Program-made: the position numbers and the translations under genes
Origin: Bacteroidota bacterium
Lineage (GTDB): Bacteria > Bacteroidota > Bacteroidia > Palsa-965
DNA: 64,000 nt
Assembly (NCBI GenBank): GCA_016194975.1
Contig: JACQAM010000003.1
Span: 186,001-250,000 of the forward strand
Direction of reading: 5' to 3'
The notes under the pieces: model-generated
The model's input: only the letters and a program-made list of their open reading frames with translations
Databases searched by the model: none
Told to the model about the DNA's origin: nothing
Shown here: piece by piece, positions 17,891-27,010 of the stretch
How the letters are laid out: the number at the start of each line of letters is the position of its first letter
Numbering within the stretch: the stretch's first letter is position 1

Positions 17891-18525
17891 CCCCATCTTG
17901 CCGGATCCTTTCTCCATGCTTCCAGTGTTTCAAGATCAGATTCATTCACGAAATTATCTTTAAGCGCCTGCAGGATGAGAGAAGAATAATCACAAAGTGT
18001 GACGAGGTGAATATCATTATCACGGAAATTATCGGCAGCATTCTGAAATCCGTAAGTGAAAATGGCTGCCATTCCTTTCACTTCACATTTCGCATCGCGC
18101 AATGCTTCTACTGCTTTCAAACTGCTGCCACCCGTGGAAATAAGATCTTCAATGACCACTACAGATTGCCCTGCTTTTATTTCTCCTTCAATGATATTTC
18201 CCAATCCGTGTTTTTTCGGTTCGGGGCGAATGTAAACGAAGGGCAATCCCATTTCTTCTGCAACGAGTACGCCGTGCGCGATGGCGCCCGTGGCCACGCC
18301 TGCAATCACATCGGGTTTCGGAAAATTACTGTTGATCACCTGCACGAATTGCTGGCGGATGTAGGTGCGCACTTTAGGAAAAGAAAGTGTTTTCCTGTTA
18401 TCGCAATAAATCGGTGATTTCCATCCCGAAGCCCAGGTGAACGGTTCTTTGGGTTGAAGTTTTACGGCTTTGATTTGAAGAAGGAATTCTGCAACTTTCG
18501 CTGCTATACCTGAGTTGGTAACCAT
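17887..18525 (-). CDS. pyrE: Orotate phosphoribosyltransferase
   Basis: A 212-residue enzyme that joins orotate and PRPP to make OMP in pyrimidine synthesis. The PRPP-binding motif VVVIEDLISTGGSSLKA is clear, and PFTWASGWKSPIYCDNR and VIAGVATGAIAHG are typical of PyrE. The start is the ATG at 18525 (MVTNSGIAAKVAEFLL). The longer frame to 18570 would overlap the divergent NUDIX gene. Only 9 bp separate the two start codons, so their promoters must overlap each other's coding sequence. Confidence 0.95.
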   Translation of the reverse strand: MVTNSGIAAKVAEFLLQIKAVKLQPKEPFTWASGWKSPIYCDNRKTLSFPKVRTYIRQQFVQVINSNFPKPDVIAGVATGAIAHGVLVAEEMGLPFVYIRPEPKKHGLGNIIEGEIKAGQSVVVIEDLISTGGSSLKAVEALRDAKCEVKGMAAIFTYGFQNAADNFRDNDIHLVTLCDYSSLILQALKDNFVNESDLETLEAWRKDPARWG

Positions 18526-18534
18526 TGGCGACAA

Positions 18535-19161
18535 ATGTATAAAATCTTCATCAACAACATTCCGCTTCATATTGCTGAAAAATCGGATTCATTTTCCATT
18601 GAAAAAAATATTATTCGCTGCGAGAGTGAAAATGTAAAAGAACTTCTGGAAATAATCCGTAAAGCACACTCCGGGAATTTTTCTTACAAAAGCGCATGGT
18701 TCATAACTGGCGATCCTGAAAAAATACTCAAACAACTGAAGAAAGAATTGAAATATATAAAGGCAGCGGGTGGACGTGTAAAAAATAAAGATGGGAAAAT
18801 ATTATTCATTTTCCGCTATAACAAATGGGATCTTCCAAAAGGAAAAATTGAAAAAGGGGAAGACACGGAACAGGCAGCTATACGTGAGGTGGAAGAAGAA
18901 TGTGGCATTGCTCATCTGAAAATTACAAAGGAACTCTCCCCTACTTACCACACGTACCTCCTCAAAGGAAAAATTGTTCTCAAGAAAACTTCCTGGTTTG
19001 AAATGAAATGTGATGATGAAAGAAATTTAATTCCGCAGAAAGAAGAAGGCATCACCGATGTAAAATGGCTGGATGAAAATGAAGTGAAGAAAGCGATGGA
19101 GAATACGTATGAGTCGGTGAAGGTAGTTATGAGTGATGAGTATTGGTTATTGGGTTATTGA
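18535..19161 (+). CDS. NUDIX hydrolase
   Basis: A 208-residue protein with an N-terminal alpha/beta domain of about 80 residues and a NUDIX domain. The NUDIX box G-x5-E-x7-REVEEECG is exact (GKIEKGEDTEQAAIREVEEE followed by CGI). It would hydrolyse a nucleoside diphosphate linked to another group; the substrate is not evident. It is divergent from pyrE with a 9-bp gap. Confidence 0.9.
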   Translation: MYKIFINNIPLHIAEKSDSFSIEKNIIRCESENVKELLEIIRKAHSGNFSYKSAWFITGDPEKILKQLKKELKYIKAAGGRVKNKDGKILFIFRYNKWDLPKGKIEKGEDTEQAAIREVEEECGIAHLKITKELSPTYHTYLLKGKIVLKKTSWFEMKCDDERNLIPQKEEGITDVKWLDENEVKKAMENTYESVKVVMSDEYWLLGY

Positions 19162-19185
19162 GTTTTGGGTAATGGGGTGATGAAT
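19141..19185. repeat. Word array 'gggttattgagtt' at the NUDIX 3' end
   Basis: The sequence tattgggttattgagttttg overlaps the NUDIX stop codon and continues as gggtaatggggtg. The same word, with inverted copies, recurs at 24345-24393 and 25238-25345. This copy has no clear inverted partner. Confidence 0.55.
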
Positions 19186-19269
19186 AATGCACAATGAGCA
19201 GTCCTGAAAGTTACTTCAACGCAGGAAGAATTCCTAATTCCAAATCTCCGAATGAATCACATCACAATT

Positions 19270-20727
19270 CTATCTATCCGGCGGCTTTACAAAAGCAGGC
19301 GCTTTGGGATTCGCTATGCGGTAAAGATCATACTCAAGATCGCCGCTTGGATTATCAGCCGGGGAACGGTATAATTTTCCATCGGGATCGATGATGAATC
19401 CTGCCGGTGCAACAAATAAATTGTAATCGTCTTTTGTTTTCTGCAAATGATCGTAATACAAAAGTGTCCAGTTGTATTTCGGATTTGCTTTCAGGAATTG
19501 TTTCCACGTGTTCGTATCCTCGTCGAGACAAACACTCACGAACATAATTTTCCTGCCGTATTTTTTCTGGAGATCGCTCATGTAAACCAGTTCATCCATA
19601 GAATGCGAATTCCACGTCTGGAAAAAATAGAGGTAAACATATTTTCCTTTCAGCGTATCGAGAATATTTATTTCTCTTCCTTTTTTATCGAGCGCAATGA
19701 AATGCGGCGCTGCTGTTCCAGGTTTCAGTTTGGTGTAAAGCGCCACGATGTCGCGCGCAATGCGCCTGTGCTCGCTCACCCTGCTGCGCGTGGACGCCTG
19801 CTGCGCGATCGCGATAACGTTGCGCGGACTGAAAGCAGGATTGTCATACACTTCGAACAAACCTTTAAGCATGACGAGCTCGCGCAATGAATCATTATGC
19901 AGGTAGGGCAATCGTTTCATGGCGCCCATCAGCGAATCGTAACTCACCATGTCGTTGATCGCGTAAAGAATTCCTTCACCTTGTTTCGTCACAGAATATT
20001 TGTAGAGATAATCTTTGAAAAAATTATTGAAGAATTCCATGTACGAGGAATTGTGATAATAGATCTTTTTTCCTTCGAGATATTTTTTATCGCTGATGAT
20101 CTGGCTGTGAAAAGTTGCATCTTCAAATGAAGCGAACTGGTAATCCATCCACGGTTTGAAATACGGATTCTTTACCCATTTGTAATACTCATCCATCTGT
20201 TTCTGGAATCCGTCGATCGCCGTTGTAGAATCTTTCGTGACGAAAGCCATGTAATTTTTTTTCCAGAATTCGGTGAAATGCGAATTAAAATCATCGGCAA
20301 GAAAATTCATGTCGGTCGAATCGTCAATGAAAACCTGGATTGGAATGGTGTAATCAACATCAGGATTCACCTGCGATTTATAATCGCGATCGGGAACGAT
20401 CATTTCCACTTTTCTTCCCGGCTCACCGTAAACTGATCCGTGCACTTTTTTTACGCGTATTGTTAGATCCGAAATTTCATTCAGTTCGAAGGTGAGTGAA
20501 AATTTTCCGCTGTCGCCCACAATTCCTTCCGCCAATTTTATTTCTGTTCCCGTGATGTAATCGTCCATCATGTAAACGCCGATCACATTTCCATCGCGGC
20601 CGGGAGCCGTGCCGAATAATGTACAGGTGTTATCCGCGATCAGCATTGCGGGGAATAGCACTGCGCAGAAAATTGCAAAGCATCTGCGAAGTACCGAAGA
20701 CCGAAAACTGAAAACTGAAAACTGCAT
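19270..20727 (-). CDS. Secreted TlpA/thioredoxin-fold protein lacking the CxxC motif
   Basis: A 485-residue protein with a signal peptide (VLRRCFAIFCAVLFPAMLIA), a beta-sandwich N-domain (about 35-140, as in Bacteroidota DUF4369-type TlpA relatives), a helical linker and a C-terminal thioredoxin fold (about 345-470). Where redox members have WCxxC, this one reads FFQTWNSHSMDEL, so it has no active-site cysteines. It is probably a structural or binding protein rather than an oxidoreductase. The start is the ATG at 20727. It lies within the repeat cagttttcagttttcag, so the signal-peptide N-region MQFSVFSFRSSV is encoded by repeat DNA. Confidence 0.75.
   Translation of the reverse strand: MQFSVFSFRSSVLRRCFAIFCAVLFPAMLIADNTCTLFGTAPGRDGNVIGVYMMDDYITGTEIKLAEGIVGDSGKFSLTFELNEISDLTIRVKKVHGSVYGEPGRKVEMIVPDRDYKSQVNPDVDYTIPIQVFIDDSTDMNFLADDFNSHFTEFWKKNYMAFVTKDSTTAIDGFQKQMDEYYKWVKNPYFKPWMDYQFASFEDATFHSQIISDKKYLEGKKIYYHNSSYMEFFNNFFKDYLYKYSVTKQGEGILYAINDMVSYDSLMGAMKRLPYLHNDSLRELVMLKGLFEVYDNPAFSPRNVIAIAQQASTRSRVSEHRRIARDIVALYTKLKPGTAAPHFIALDKKGREINILDTLKGKYVYLYFFQTWNSHSMDELVYMSDLQKKYGRKIMFVSVCLDEDTNTWKQFLKANPKYNWTLLYYDHLQKTKDDYNLFVAPAGFIIDPDGKLYRSPADNPSGDLEYDLYRIANPKAPAFVKPPDR
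20702..20727. repeat. Word array 'gaaaactg' overlapping a gene start
   Basis: Three copies of gaaaactg in a row, preceded by gaagaccg. It overlaps the first codons of the TlpA-like gene and shares its word with the array at 17263-17355. Confidence 0.7.
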
Positions 20728-20753
20728 ACGACGATTATTCAAAGCACGTGCCG

Positions 20754-21215
20754 TTATTCTTTAAGATTAACTCCATCGGGAACAAAAGCAGAAGCATCGG
20801 CCCCGTTCCTCACTATATCACGCACAATCGTTGAATTTATTGCGGAAAGTTCGGGCGTCGGTAAAATAAAAATGGTCTCAATATCATCTGCCATCTTCTT
20901 GTTCATTTGCGCGATGGCTTTTTCAAATTCAAGATCGGTGGTGGTTCTCAATCCGCGTACAATGAATTTTGCTTTTTGTTTCCTGCAATAATCGATGGTC
21001 AGGCCGTTGAAGGAATCGACGACAACTTTTGATTCTCCTTTGAAAGTCTGTGAGATCCATTGCTTTCTTTTCTCCAATGGAAAATAATAAGATTTGTGGC
21101 TGTTGATGCCAATGGCAATGATCACTTTGTCGAACAGTGGCAGCACTCTTTTCACAATGGATTCGTGTCCGCGTGTGAACGGATCGAATGAACCGGGGAA
21201 GACAGCTATTTTCAT
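20754..21215 (-). CDS. coaD: Phosphopantetheine adenylyltransferase
   Basis: A 153-residue enzyme of coenzyme A synthesis (4'-phosphopantetheine + ATP to dephospho-CoA). The nucleotidyltransferase motif GSFDPFTRGHESI (TxGH) and the C-terminal NSTIVRDIVRNG are present, and the length is normal. It sits between the TlpA-like gene and rsmD on the same strand; a coaD-rsmD-DUF3822 cluster is common in this phylum. Confidence 0.96.
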   Translation of the reverse strand: MKIAVFPGSFDPFTRGHESIVKRVLPLFDKVIIAIGINSHKSYYFPLEKRKQWISQTFKGESKVVVDSFNGLTIDYCRKQKAKFIVRGLRTTTDLEFEKAIAQMNKKMADDIETIFILPTPELSAINSTIVRDIVRNGADASAFVPDGVNLKE

Positions 21216-21305
21216 TTTGGATTTTTCATTTTGGATTTTTCAATTTTCATTGGACAGGATCGCCATTAAAAATAGTAATGACCTGCACCTTGAACCTCGA
21301 ACGGT

Positions 21306-21839
21306 TTACCCGAAGATACTGAAGTTAACCTTGCCGTAAGAACGCGTTTCGAGGAGATTTTCATTGGGTGGAAACACCATGCGGGCCGAATGTTCGATGA
21401 TCAGTAATCCATTCTCATTAAGAATTTCATTTTTAAAGATCAGCTCCGGAAGTGAAACCGTTTCTTTTTGCTCGTATGGCGGATCGGCAAAAATGAGATC
21501 CCACTTCGAGAATTTTTTCCGGATGAAAACATAAGCATCCATCTTCGTGACTTTCACCTGTGGCATTTCCAGTTTCCTGGCGGTCTCTGTAATGAAACGA
21601 ACGCAGTGAAAATCGGAATCGACACTTACGATGTCCGGACATCCACGCGACGCGAGTTCGTACGTGATGTTGCCCGTGCCCGCAAAAAGATCGAGCGCTT
21701 TTGTTTTTTCGAAATCAATTCGGTTGTTCAGCAAATTGAACAAGCCTTCTTTCGCGTAATCAGTAGTAGGGCGAACCGGGAGATTCGAAGGCGCAGAAAT
21801 TTTTCTTCCTTTATGTTGACCGCCGATAATACGGATCAT
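21306..21839 (-). CDS. rsmD: 16S rRNA (guanine(966)-N(2))-methyltransferase
   Basis: A 177-residue SAM-dependent methyltransferase. The motifs are LDLFAGTGNITYEL (SAM loop) and the catalytic FADPPYEQ. The N-terminal IIGGQHKGRKIS and RPTTDYAKEGLFNLL bind the rRNA substrate. It overlaps the upstream DUF3822 gene by 4 bp (ATGA), indicating translational coupling. Confidence 0.95.
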   Translation of the reverse strand: MIRIIGGQHKGRKISAPSNLPVRPTTDYAKEGLFNLLNNRIDFEKTKALDLFAGTGNITYELASRGCPDIVSVDSDFHCVRFITETARKLEMPQVKVTKMDAYVFIRKKFSKWDLIFADPPYEQKETVSLPELIFKNEILNENGLLIIEHSARMVFPPNENLLETRSYGKVNFSIFG

Positions 21840-22705
21840 GAAAAATAAGGAAGTGAAAAAAGTGAATGAAAATAATGTGCGGGGATCTGCGAAAATCCTG
21901 CTGCGAAATTTGCACCGGCTGGCCGCGAGCCGAAACTCACATTGCGCACGTATTTGCGCGCCATGAGTGCGATCGCCGAATCATTTTCGGTTTCGCCCAC
22001 GATCTCCAGTTCCAGCTGGTCGGAATTCATTTTCAGTTGTTCGCAGGAAAAAAGCAGGTAGTAAATAAAATCTTCGCTGGTCTGGAATGAAAAAGTATTG
22101 GCGAGCAATAATTTTCCTCCTTCAGAAATAACAAGATCAAAACGCCCGGGCTGAACACTTGCAAGCGCGCGACGCTCTTTTTTATTTTTATTCACCGCAA
22201 TTGTTTTTTCGATCAGCGGCGTGAGATGATGATGCATCCTGATTCCCTTCGCTATTTTTTCCAGCGCTTTTTCCATTGGAGCATCCACGGAATAAACATT
22301 CACAGCATCTGTATTTTTCAACTCATCATGCAGCAACACATCCTTCTCTGCCGGCGGATGATTGAAAGAAAGAAATTCCTTTTGCTTTGAGCGATCATAA
22401 AATCCGGAAGGAACAAGCGTGAATCGTTCGGTGATGATCATCGCATCCGCGCGTTTGAATCCGTTGTGAAGCCATTCATGTTCTGTTGCAAGTTTTTCGA
22501 TCTGCTCAGCGAGATTTTTTTCTGAATTTATTTTTGCAAACCGATAGTGTTCGAATGCAAGGAATTCATTGGCAATATTATCGAGCACCGCAAAAGCAAA
22601 CTGGTCATCTCCCGCCTGGAGCACAAGGCAATATTTTTCGCAATGCGCCGGATCGAACTGCGGATCGGCAATAGACAGGGAAGGAGAAAATACGCGGGTT
22701 GACAT
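21836..22705 (-). CDS. DUF3822 family protein
   Basis: A 289-residue protein found in Bacteroidota next to rsmD and coaD. The N-terminus (CEKYCLVLQAGDDQFAFAVLD) and VQPGRFDLVISEGGKLLLAN suggest the actin-like/ASKHA fold assigned to the family. No function is established that I know of. It is the first gene of the group rsmD-coaD and overlaps rsmD by 4 bp. Confidence 0.85.
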   Translation of the reverse strand: MSTRVFSPSLSIADPQFDPAHCEKYCLVLQAGDDQFAFAVLDNIANEFLAFEHYRFAKINSEKNLAEQIEKLATEHEWLHNGFKRADAMIITERFTLVPSGFYDRSKQKEFLSFNHPPAEKDVLLHDELKNTDAVNVYSVDAPMEKALEKIAKGIRMHHHLTPLIEKTIAVNKNKKERRALASVQPGRFDLVISEGGKLLLANTFSFQTSEDFIYYLLFSCEQLKMNSDQLELEIVGETENDSAIALMARKYVRNVSFGSRPAGANFAAGFSQIPAHYFHSLFSLPYFS

Positions 22706-22727
22706 TGGACAGCGAAGATAAGAAAGG

Positions 22728-22920
22728 GAGGATTACAGATAGTACGGACACTACTGATTACAAATGAAAACTGATTTACGGATGAAAGTAATGAGCAAAT
22801 GGGATTGAAAAATGGGTGCGCATGACAAGAATGGTTCTGTACATTTGTTCAATCCGTAATCAGTATTCTCCATACCCGGCTGCGTCATTCCCGCCCGTAT
22901 GCGCGGGCAAGCAGGCGAGC
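22728..22920. repeat. Inverted word array plus a GC-rich palindrome between divergent genes
   Basis: Words of the type tacggac/actactgattac at 22728-22765 are matched by the inverted ccgtaatcagtattct at 22854-22870. A second unit, cattcccgcccgtatgcgcg followed by ggcaagcaggcg (22887-22920), is a GC-rich imperfect palindrome of REP type that I recall as recurrent in other bacterial genomes. No gene lies here; the gap separates DUF3822 and the helicase. Confidence 0.6.
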
Positions 22921-22943
22921 GTAAAAACCGGTAATCCTACTCA

Positions 22944-24344
22944 TTGGAATTCCATCTTGAAATATTAAAAAAACTTCCCTTCGAAGCCACCACGCGCCAG
23001 AGAGAAGCTGCACTTGAACTTGAAAAATTTCTTCTCGATCCCGATCCGCATCGCATCATGATCCTGCGCGGGTACGCGGGCACGGGCAAGACCAGTCTCG
23101 TGAGCGCGCTTGTGCATGCGTTGCCTGCAATAAAAAGAAAAAGTATTTTACTTGCACCCACCGGGCGCGCAGCAAAAGTACTCTCTTCTTATTCGGGAAA
23201 AGAAGCGTGGACCATTCACAAAAAAATTTATCGCGCTTCGGGAAATTCAGAAGGAACTTTTTTTTCTCTGCAGGCGAATCCTCACAAGAATACACTTTTC
23301 ATCATTGATGAAGCGTCCATGATCGGGCAAAGTGCCAATGAAAAAAATCTTTATCCGCAAAGTTTACTTGAAGATCTCTTCTACTACGTTTATCAGGATG
23401 AGAATTGCCGTTTACTTTTTGTCGGCGATACGGCGCAGCTTCCTCCCGTTGGTTTGAACACAAGCCCGGCCTTGAATCCGGAATACCTGAAAAAGAATTT
23501 TAAAATTCCGGTGCACATTGTGGAATTAAATGAAGTGGTGCGGCAGGAAATTGATTCCGGTGTTTTACTCAATGCAACAAATCTGCGATTGAGCATCGCT
23601 AAAGGTGAAAACTCATTGCCGAAATTCATTCTCAAAAATTATCCCGACATGATCCGCGTGAACGGGCAGGAACTGATCGAAGATATCGAAGCGAGTTACC
23701 GGAATTATGGTTACGATGAAACGATCGTGATCTGCCGTTCGAACAAGCGCGCAAATATTTACAACCAACAGATTCGCGCACGCCTGCTCTGGCGCGAAGA
23801 AGAAATTGCGGCCGGCGATCAGTTGATGATCGTTAAGAATAATTATTTCTGGCTGCCGGAAGAATCGAAAGCAGGATTTATTGCCAATGGAGATGCCGCG
23901 AAAATTATCCGCATAAAAAAATTTCATTCCATGCACGGATTCCGTTTTGCGGATATTGTTTTGCAATTGCTTGATTATCCCGATGAGCCGGAACTCGATG
24001 TGCGCATCATCCTCGATTCCATTTACACCGAAGCTTCTGCACTCACAACGGAACAGCAACAGAAACTATTTGAAAGTGTTGCTGCCGATTACGCCGATCT
24101 TTCGCGAAGCGCACGTTATAAAAAAATGAAAGAAGATCCGTGGTACAATGCGCTGCAGGTGAAATTCGGTTACGCGGTCACATGTCATAAAGCGCAGGGT
24201 GGACAATGGAAATCTGTTTTTGTGGAGCAGGGTTATCTCACCGATGAAATGATCAACACGGAATTTCTGAGATGGCTGTACACGGCTTTGACGAGGACCA
24301 CGGAGAAATTATATCTGGTTGGATTTAAAGAAGAGTTCTTTTGA
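22944..24344 (+). CDS. ATP-dependent RecD-like DNA helicase (superfamily 1)
   Basis: A 466-residue SF1B helicase, shorter than RecD2 because it lacks the long N-terminal region. Motif I ILRGYAGTGKTSLV, motif II FIIDEASMIG, motif III LLFVGDTAQLPPVG and motif VI LRWLYTALTRTTEKLYL are visible, and TCHKAQGGQWKSVFVE is the UvrD/RecD C-terminal motif. It is likely a 5'-3' helicase in repair or replication restart. No RecB or RecC partner is adjacent. The ATG at 22944 is the first good start. Confidence 0.9.
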   Translation: MEFHLEILKKLPFEATTRQREAALELEKFLLDPDPHRIMILRGYAGTGKTSLVSALVHALPAIKRKSILLAPTGRAAKVLSSYSGKEAWTIHKKIYRASGNSEGTFFSLQANPHKNTLFIIDEASMIGQSANEKNLYPQSLLEDLFYYVYQDENCRLLFVGDTAQLPPVGLNTSPALNPEYLKKNFKIPVHIVELNEVVRQEIDSGVLLNATNLRLSIAKGENSLPKFILKNYPDMIRVNGQELIEDIEASYRNYGYDETIVICRSNKRANIYNQQIRARLLWREEEIAAGDQLMIVKNNYFWLPEESKAGFIANGDAAKIIRIKKFHSMHGFRFADIVLQLLDYPDEPELDVRIILDSIYTEASALTTEQQQKLFESVAADYADLSRSARYKKMKEDPWYNALQVKFGYAVTCHKAQGGQWKSVFVEQGYLTDEMINTEFLRWLYTALTRTTEKLYLVGFKEEFF

Positions 24345-24393
24345 GTTGATTGGGTATTGGGGTTATTGAGTTAACCCAATAACCCAACACCTT
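24345..24393. repeat. Short inverted word array downstream of the helicase
   Basis: The segment ttgggtattggggttattga followed by gttaacccaataacccaaca folds into a near-perfect hairpin immediately after the helicase stop. It is a likely terminator built from the 'gggttattgagtt' word also seen at 19141 and 25238. Confidence 0.7.
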
Positions 24394-24473
24394 AATCGCA
24401 CTTAATCAATAACCACCAACACTTATCAAGGCAGGAAATATTTTTTAAAGCGGTATGGTAATTTCATTCAGTC

Positions 24474-25202
24474 ATGAAAAATTATTTCCTTCCGTTTTTC
24501 ATTTTTGCAGTACTCCTTTCAGCTTGCGCACTGCGAACGAAGAATGATCCTTCCGTCAGCGACACCACGTCTGCTTCTCATTCGCCGATCCCCAATCATG
24601 ATTTTCACTGGCAATATTTTTCTCTCAGCATGCAGGATCGAAAAGAAAAAAATGATTCGGCGTGGAGAGCGCTCAATGATTCCATTTCACTTTCAAAAAA
24701 AATAAAAGATGAAGATCTCGTCGGTTACATTCTTCCCAATCTCGACGACAGCACCCTTCTCAAAGTGATGTACGGCAGTTATAAATTCACCGACACTACG
24801 TATTGGATCGGGAGTCGTGATATCGAAAAAGAAAAAAAGAGTTATGTAAGCCGGGTTTACAGCAATCCTTACAATGGAATGATGACCGATAGGAGCGTGG
24901 ATGATATTTTCGAAATAAACGAACACGTTCGTGTGATCTTCATGAGCGGATCAATGTCCTACGCGTGGTCGCATGATTTCCGCCTCGAATCGGCGATCAT
25001 CTGCGTAAAAAATATTAGGGGCTGGAGAATTGCGGATTTTTATCGCGATAAAGACCGGATCGATCTGGCGAAACGTGAACTTGCCGGCAACAATGGCAAT
25101 GAATGGACCTTCTGTCTTTACTATGAAGAAACGGAACACAGCGCGGCCGATACTGCTTATGAAACAGTGAAGAATTATAAATTTCCGAAGGAAGAGGAAT
25201 GA
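24474..25202 (+). CDS. Hypothetical lipoprotein
   Basis: A 242-residue protein with a lipoprotein signal (FFIFAVLLSACALRTK). The rest is polar, with no domain I recognise (SMQDRKEKNDSAWRALNDSI; YKFTDTTYWIGSRDIEK). It probably sits in the periplasm or on the outer membrane. It is preceded by 129 bp after the helicase. Confidence 0.7.
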   Translation: MKNYFLPFFIFAVLLSACALRTKNDPSVSDTTSASHSPIPNHDFHWQYFSLSMQDRKEKNDSAWRALNDSISLSKKIKDEDLVGYILPNLDDSTLLKVMYGSYKFTDTTYWIGSRDIEKEKKSYVSRVYSNPYNGMMTDRSVDDIFEINEHVRVIFMSGSMSYAWSHDFRLESAIICVKNIRGWRIADFYRDKDRIDLAKRELAGNNGNEWTFCLYYEETEHSAADTAYETVKNYKFPKEEE

Positions 25203-25237
25203 TCGTGTTATTTCATTTCAGATTTTTTTCCAGCAGG

Positions 25238-25345
25238 TATTAAGTTATTGGGGTATTGAGTTATTTAGTCATCAGGTGTCCGAGTAACTCCTTAATAACT
25301 CAATAACCCAATACCTCAATACCTCAATACTTCAATACCTCACTT
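25238..25345. repeat. Word array 'ttattgagttatt' with inverted copies
   Basis: The left arm ttattggggtattgagttat and the right arm aataactcaataacccaata form a long hairpin. The right side then continues as three tandem 'cctcaatac' words. It lies in the 215-bp gap before the UMF1 transporter gene. Confidence 0.8.
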
Positions 25346-25417
25346 TCGTTGAAAACCAATTCATAACTCTGTTCCGATACCTCCCATAAAAAAATTAGTC
25401 TTGCTACATTTGAAACC

Positions 25418-27010
25418 ATGTCTGAAAAAGGAGATCCCAAAATTATTCGCGCCTGGACATTTTACGACTGGGCGAATTCCGTTTATCCACTGGTAATTTC
25501 TTCCGCCGTCTTCCCGATCTATTATGATAAGGTGACGAAGGCAGATCTCGGCGGAATGATCGATGTGTTCGGGCGGCATTTCACCAATAGCGAATTGTAT
25601 TCTTACGTGGCGGCAATTTCCTATCTGCTCGTTGCAATTTCTTCTCCTGTTCTTTCCGGCATTGCCGATTATTCCGGGAGCAAAAAAAGATTTCTCCAGT
25701 TTTTCTGTTTTCTCGGCGCAGGTTGCTGCATGTTGTTGAGTTTTTTCAGCACCACGCATATTCTCCTCAGCATGCTCGCGCTTCTTTTTGCAAGCGTCGG
25801 CTATTGGGGAAGTCTCGTTTTTTATAATGCCTATCTCCCTGAGATTGCTCCGGCAGAAGACCAGGACCGCGTAAGTGCGAAAGGATTTTCCATGGGATAC
25901 ATCGGAAGTTCGCTGCTGCTCATTCTCATTCTTGTTCTCGCCGTTTTCACGCATGTTATTCCGCAAGTGAAATATACTTTTCTTCTCGTAGGCATCTGGT
26001 GGATCGGTTTTGCGCAGATCACTTTCCGTCGCTTGCCGAAATCAAAAAGAGAAAACGAGGCTTCCAGGCGTGGAAATATTGTGACGAAAGGTTACAAAGA
26101 ACTCATGATCGTATTCCGCGATATTCTCACGCGAAAACAATTGCGCAGATTTCTCGGATCGTATTTCATGTACAACATGGGTGTGCAAACCGTAATGATC
26201 ATGGCGGTTCTCTTCGCAACGAAAGCGATCGACTGGCAATCATCCGGAGATATTGAAAATGCAATTAAGCAGGTGCAAACCGATCCGAAAAATATTTTTA
26301 CCGGCGGTTATGAAAAAATTGACACGAAAGATATTCACGGTGATGTTCTTGCCCTGATCAAATTGAACAGAAAATTGCCCGACACACTTTCTCCTGCTTC
26401 CGAAAAAACTGCGATAATAACCAACATCGGCCGGTTGCAATCTGATATTGACAAAGACGGTAAAGGCACCGGCGATCTTCGTCTGTCGGAAGGATACAAG
26501 GATTATCTCTACGAAATTTATGATGGTACTGAGAATCTCGCCGACAGTCATAAAACACAAAGTCTCATTATTTCCATCTTGCTCATCCAGTTTCTCGGAA
26601 TTGCCGGCGCCGTCATCATGTCGAGATTATCGCGCGTGGTCGGGAATTTGAAAACAATTGGTTTTGTAATTCTCCTCTGGATCATTATCTGTTTCTGCAC
26701 CTGGAAATTTGTTTACACACCAATGGGATTTTATGTTATCGCAGCAAGCGTTGGACTCGTGATGGGAGGAATTCAATCCATGTCTCGCTCCACTTATTCC
26801 AAAATGCTTCCCGAAACAGAGGACAACGCTTCCTATTTCAGTTTCTTCGATGTAAGTGAAAAAATAGGACTCGCAATCGGAACAACTACTTTCGGTTTGA
26901 TCGAAGGCGTAACCGGCGGAATAAGAAATTCTGTTTTGTCCATTGTGGTGACTTTTGTTCTCGGATTTTTACTTTTACTTCGTGTTCCGAAATCAGCAGC
27001 GGTGAGATAG
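25418..27010 (+). CDS. UMF1-family MFS transporter (Atg22-like)
   Basis: A 530-residue membrane protein of the major facilitator superfamily. The UMF1/Atg22 N-terminal signature WTFYDWANSVYPLVISSAVF is clear, and MGGIQSMSRSTYSKMLPE is the matching C-half motif. About 12 membrane segments are expected. The central loop (about residues 273-380, GDIENAIKQVQTDP to NLADSHKTQ) is a hydrophilic insertion of about 105 residues, longer than I expect for this family. The substrate is unknown; fungal Atg22 exports amino acids from vacuoles. Confidence 0.88.
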   Translation: MSEKGDPKIIRAWTFYDWANSVYPLVISSAVFPIYYDKVTKADLGGMIDVFGRHFTNSELYSYVAAISYLLVAISSPVLSGIADYSGSKKRFLQFFCFLGAGCCMLLSFFSTTHILLSMLALLFASVGYWGSLVFYNAYLPEIAPAEDQDRVSAKGFSMGYIGSSLLLILILVLAVFTHVIPQVKYTFLLVGIWWIGFAQITFRRLPKSKRENEASRRGNIVTKGYKELMIVFRDILTRKQLRRFLGSYFMYNMGVQTVMIMAVLFATKAIDWQSSGDIENAIKQVQTDPKNIFTGGYEKIDTKDIHGDVLALIKLNRKLPDTLSPASEKTAIITNIGRLQSDIDKDGKGTGDLRLSEGYKDYLYEIYDGTENLADSHKTQSLIISILLIQFLGIAGAVIMSRLSRVVGNLKTIGFVILLWIIICFCTWKFVYTPMGFYVIAASVGLVMGGIQSMSRSTYSKMLPETEDNASYFSFFDVSEKIGLAIGTTTFGLIEGVTGGIRNSVLSIVVTFVLGFLLLLRVPKSAAVR

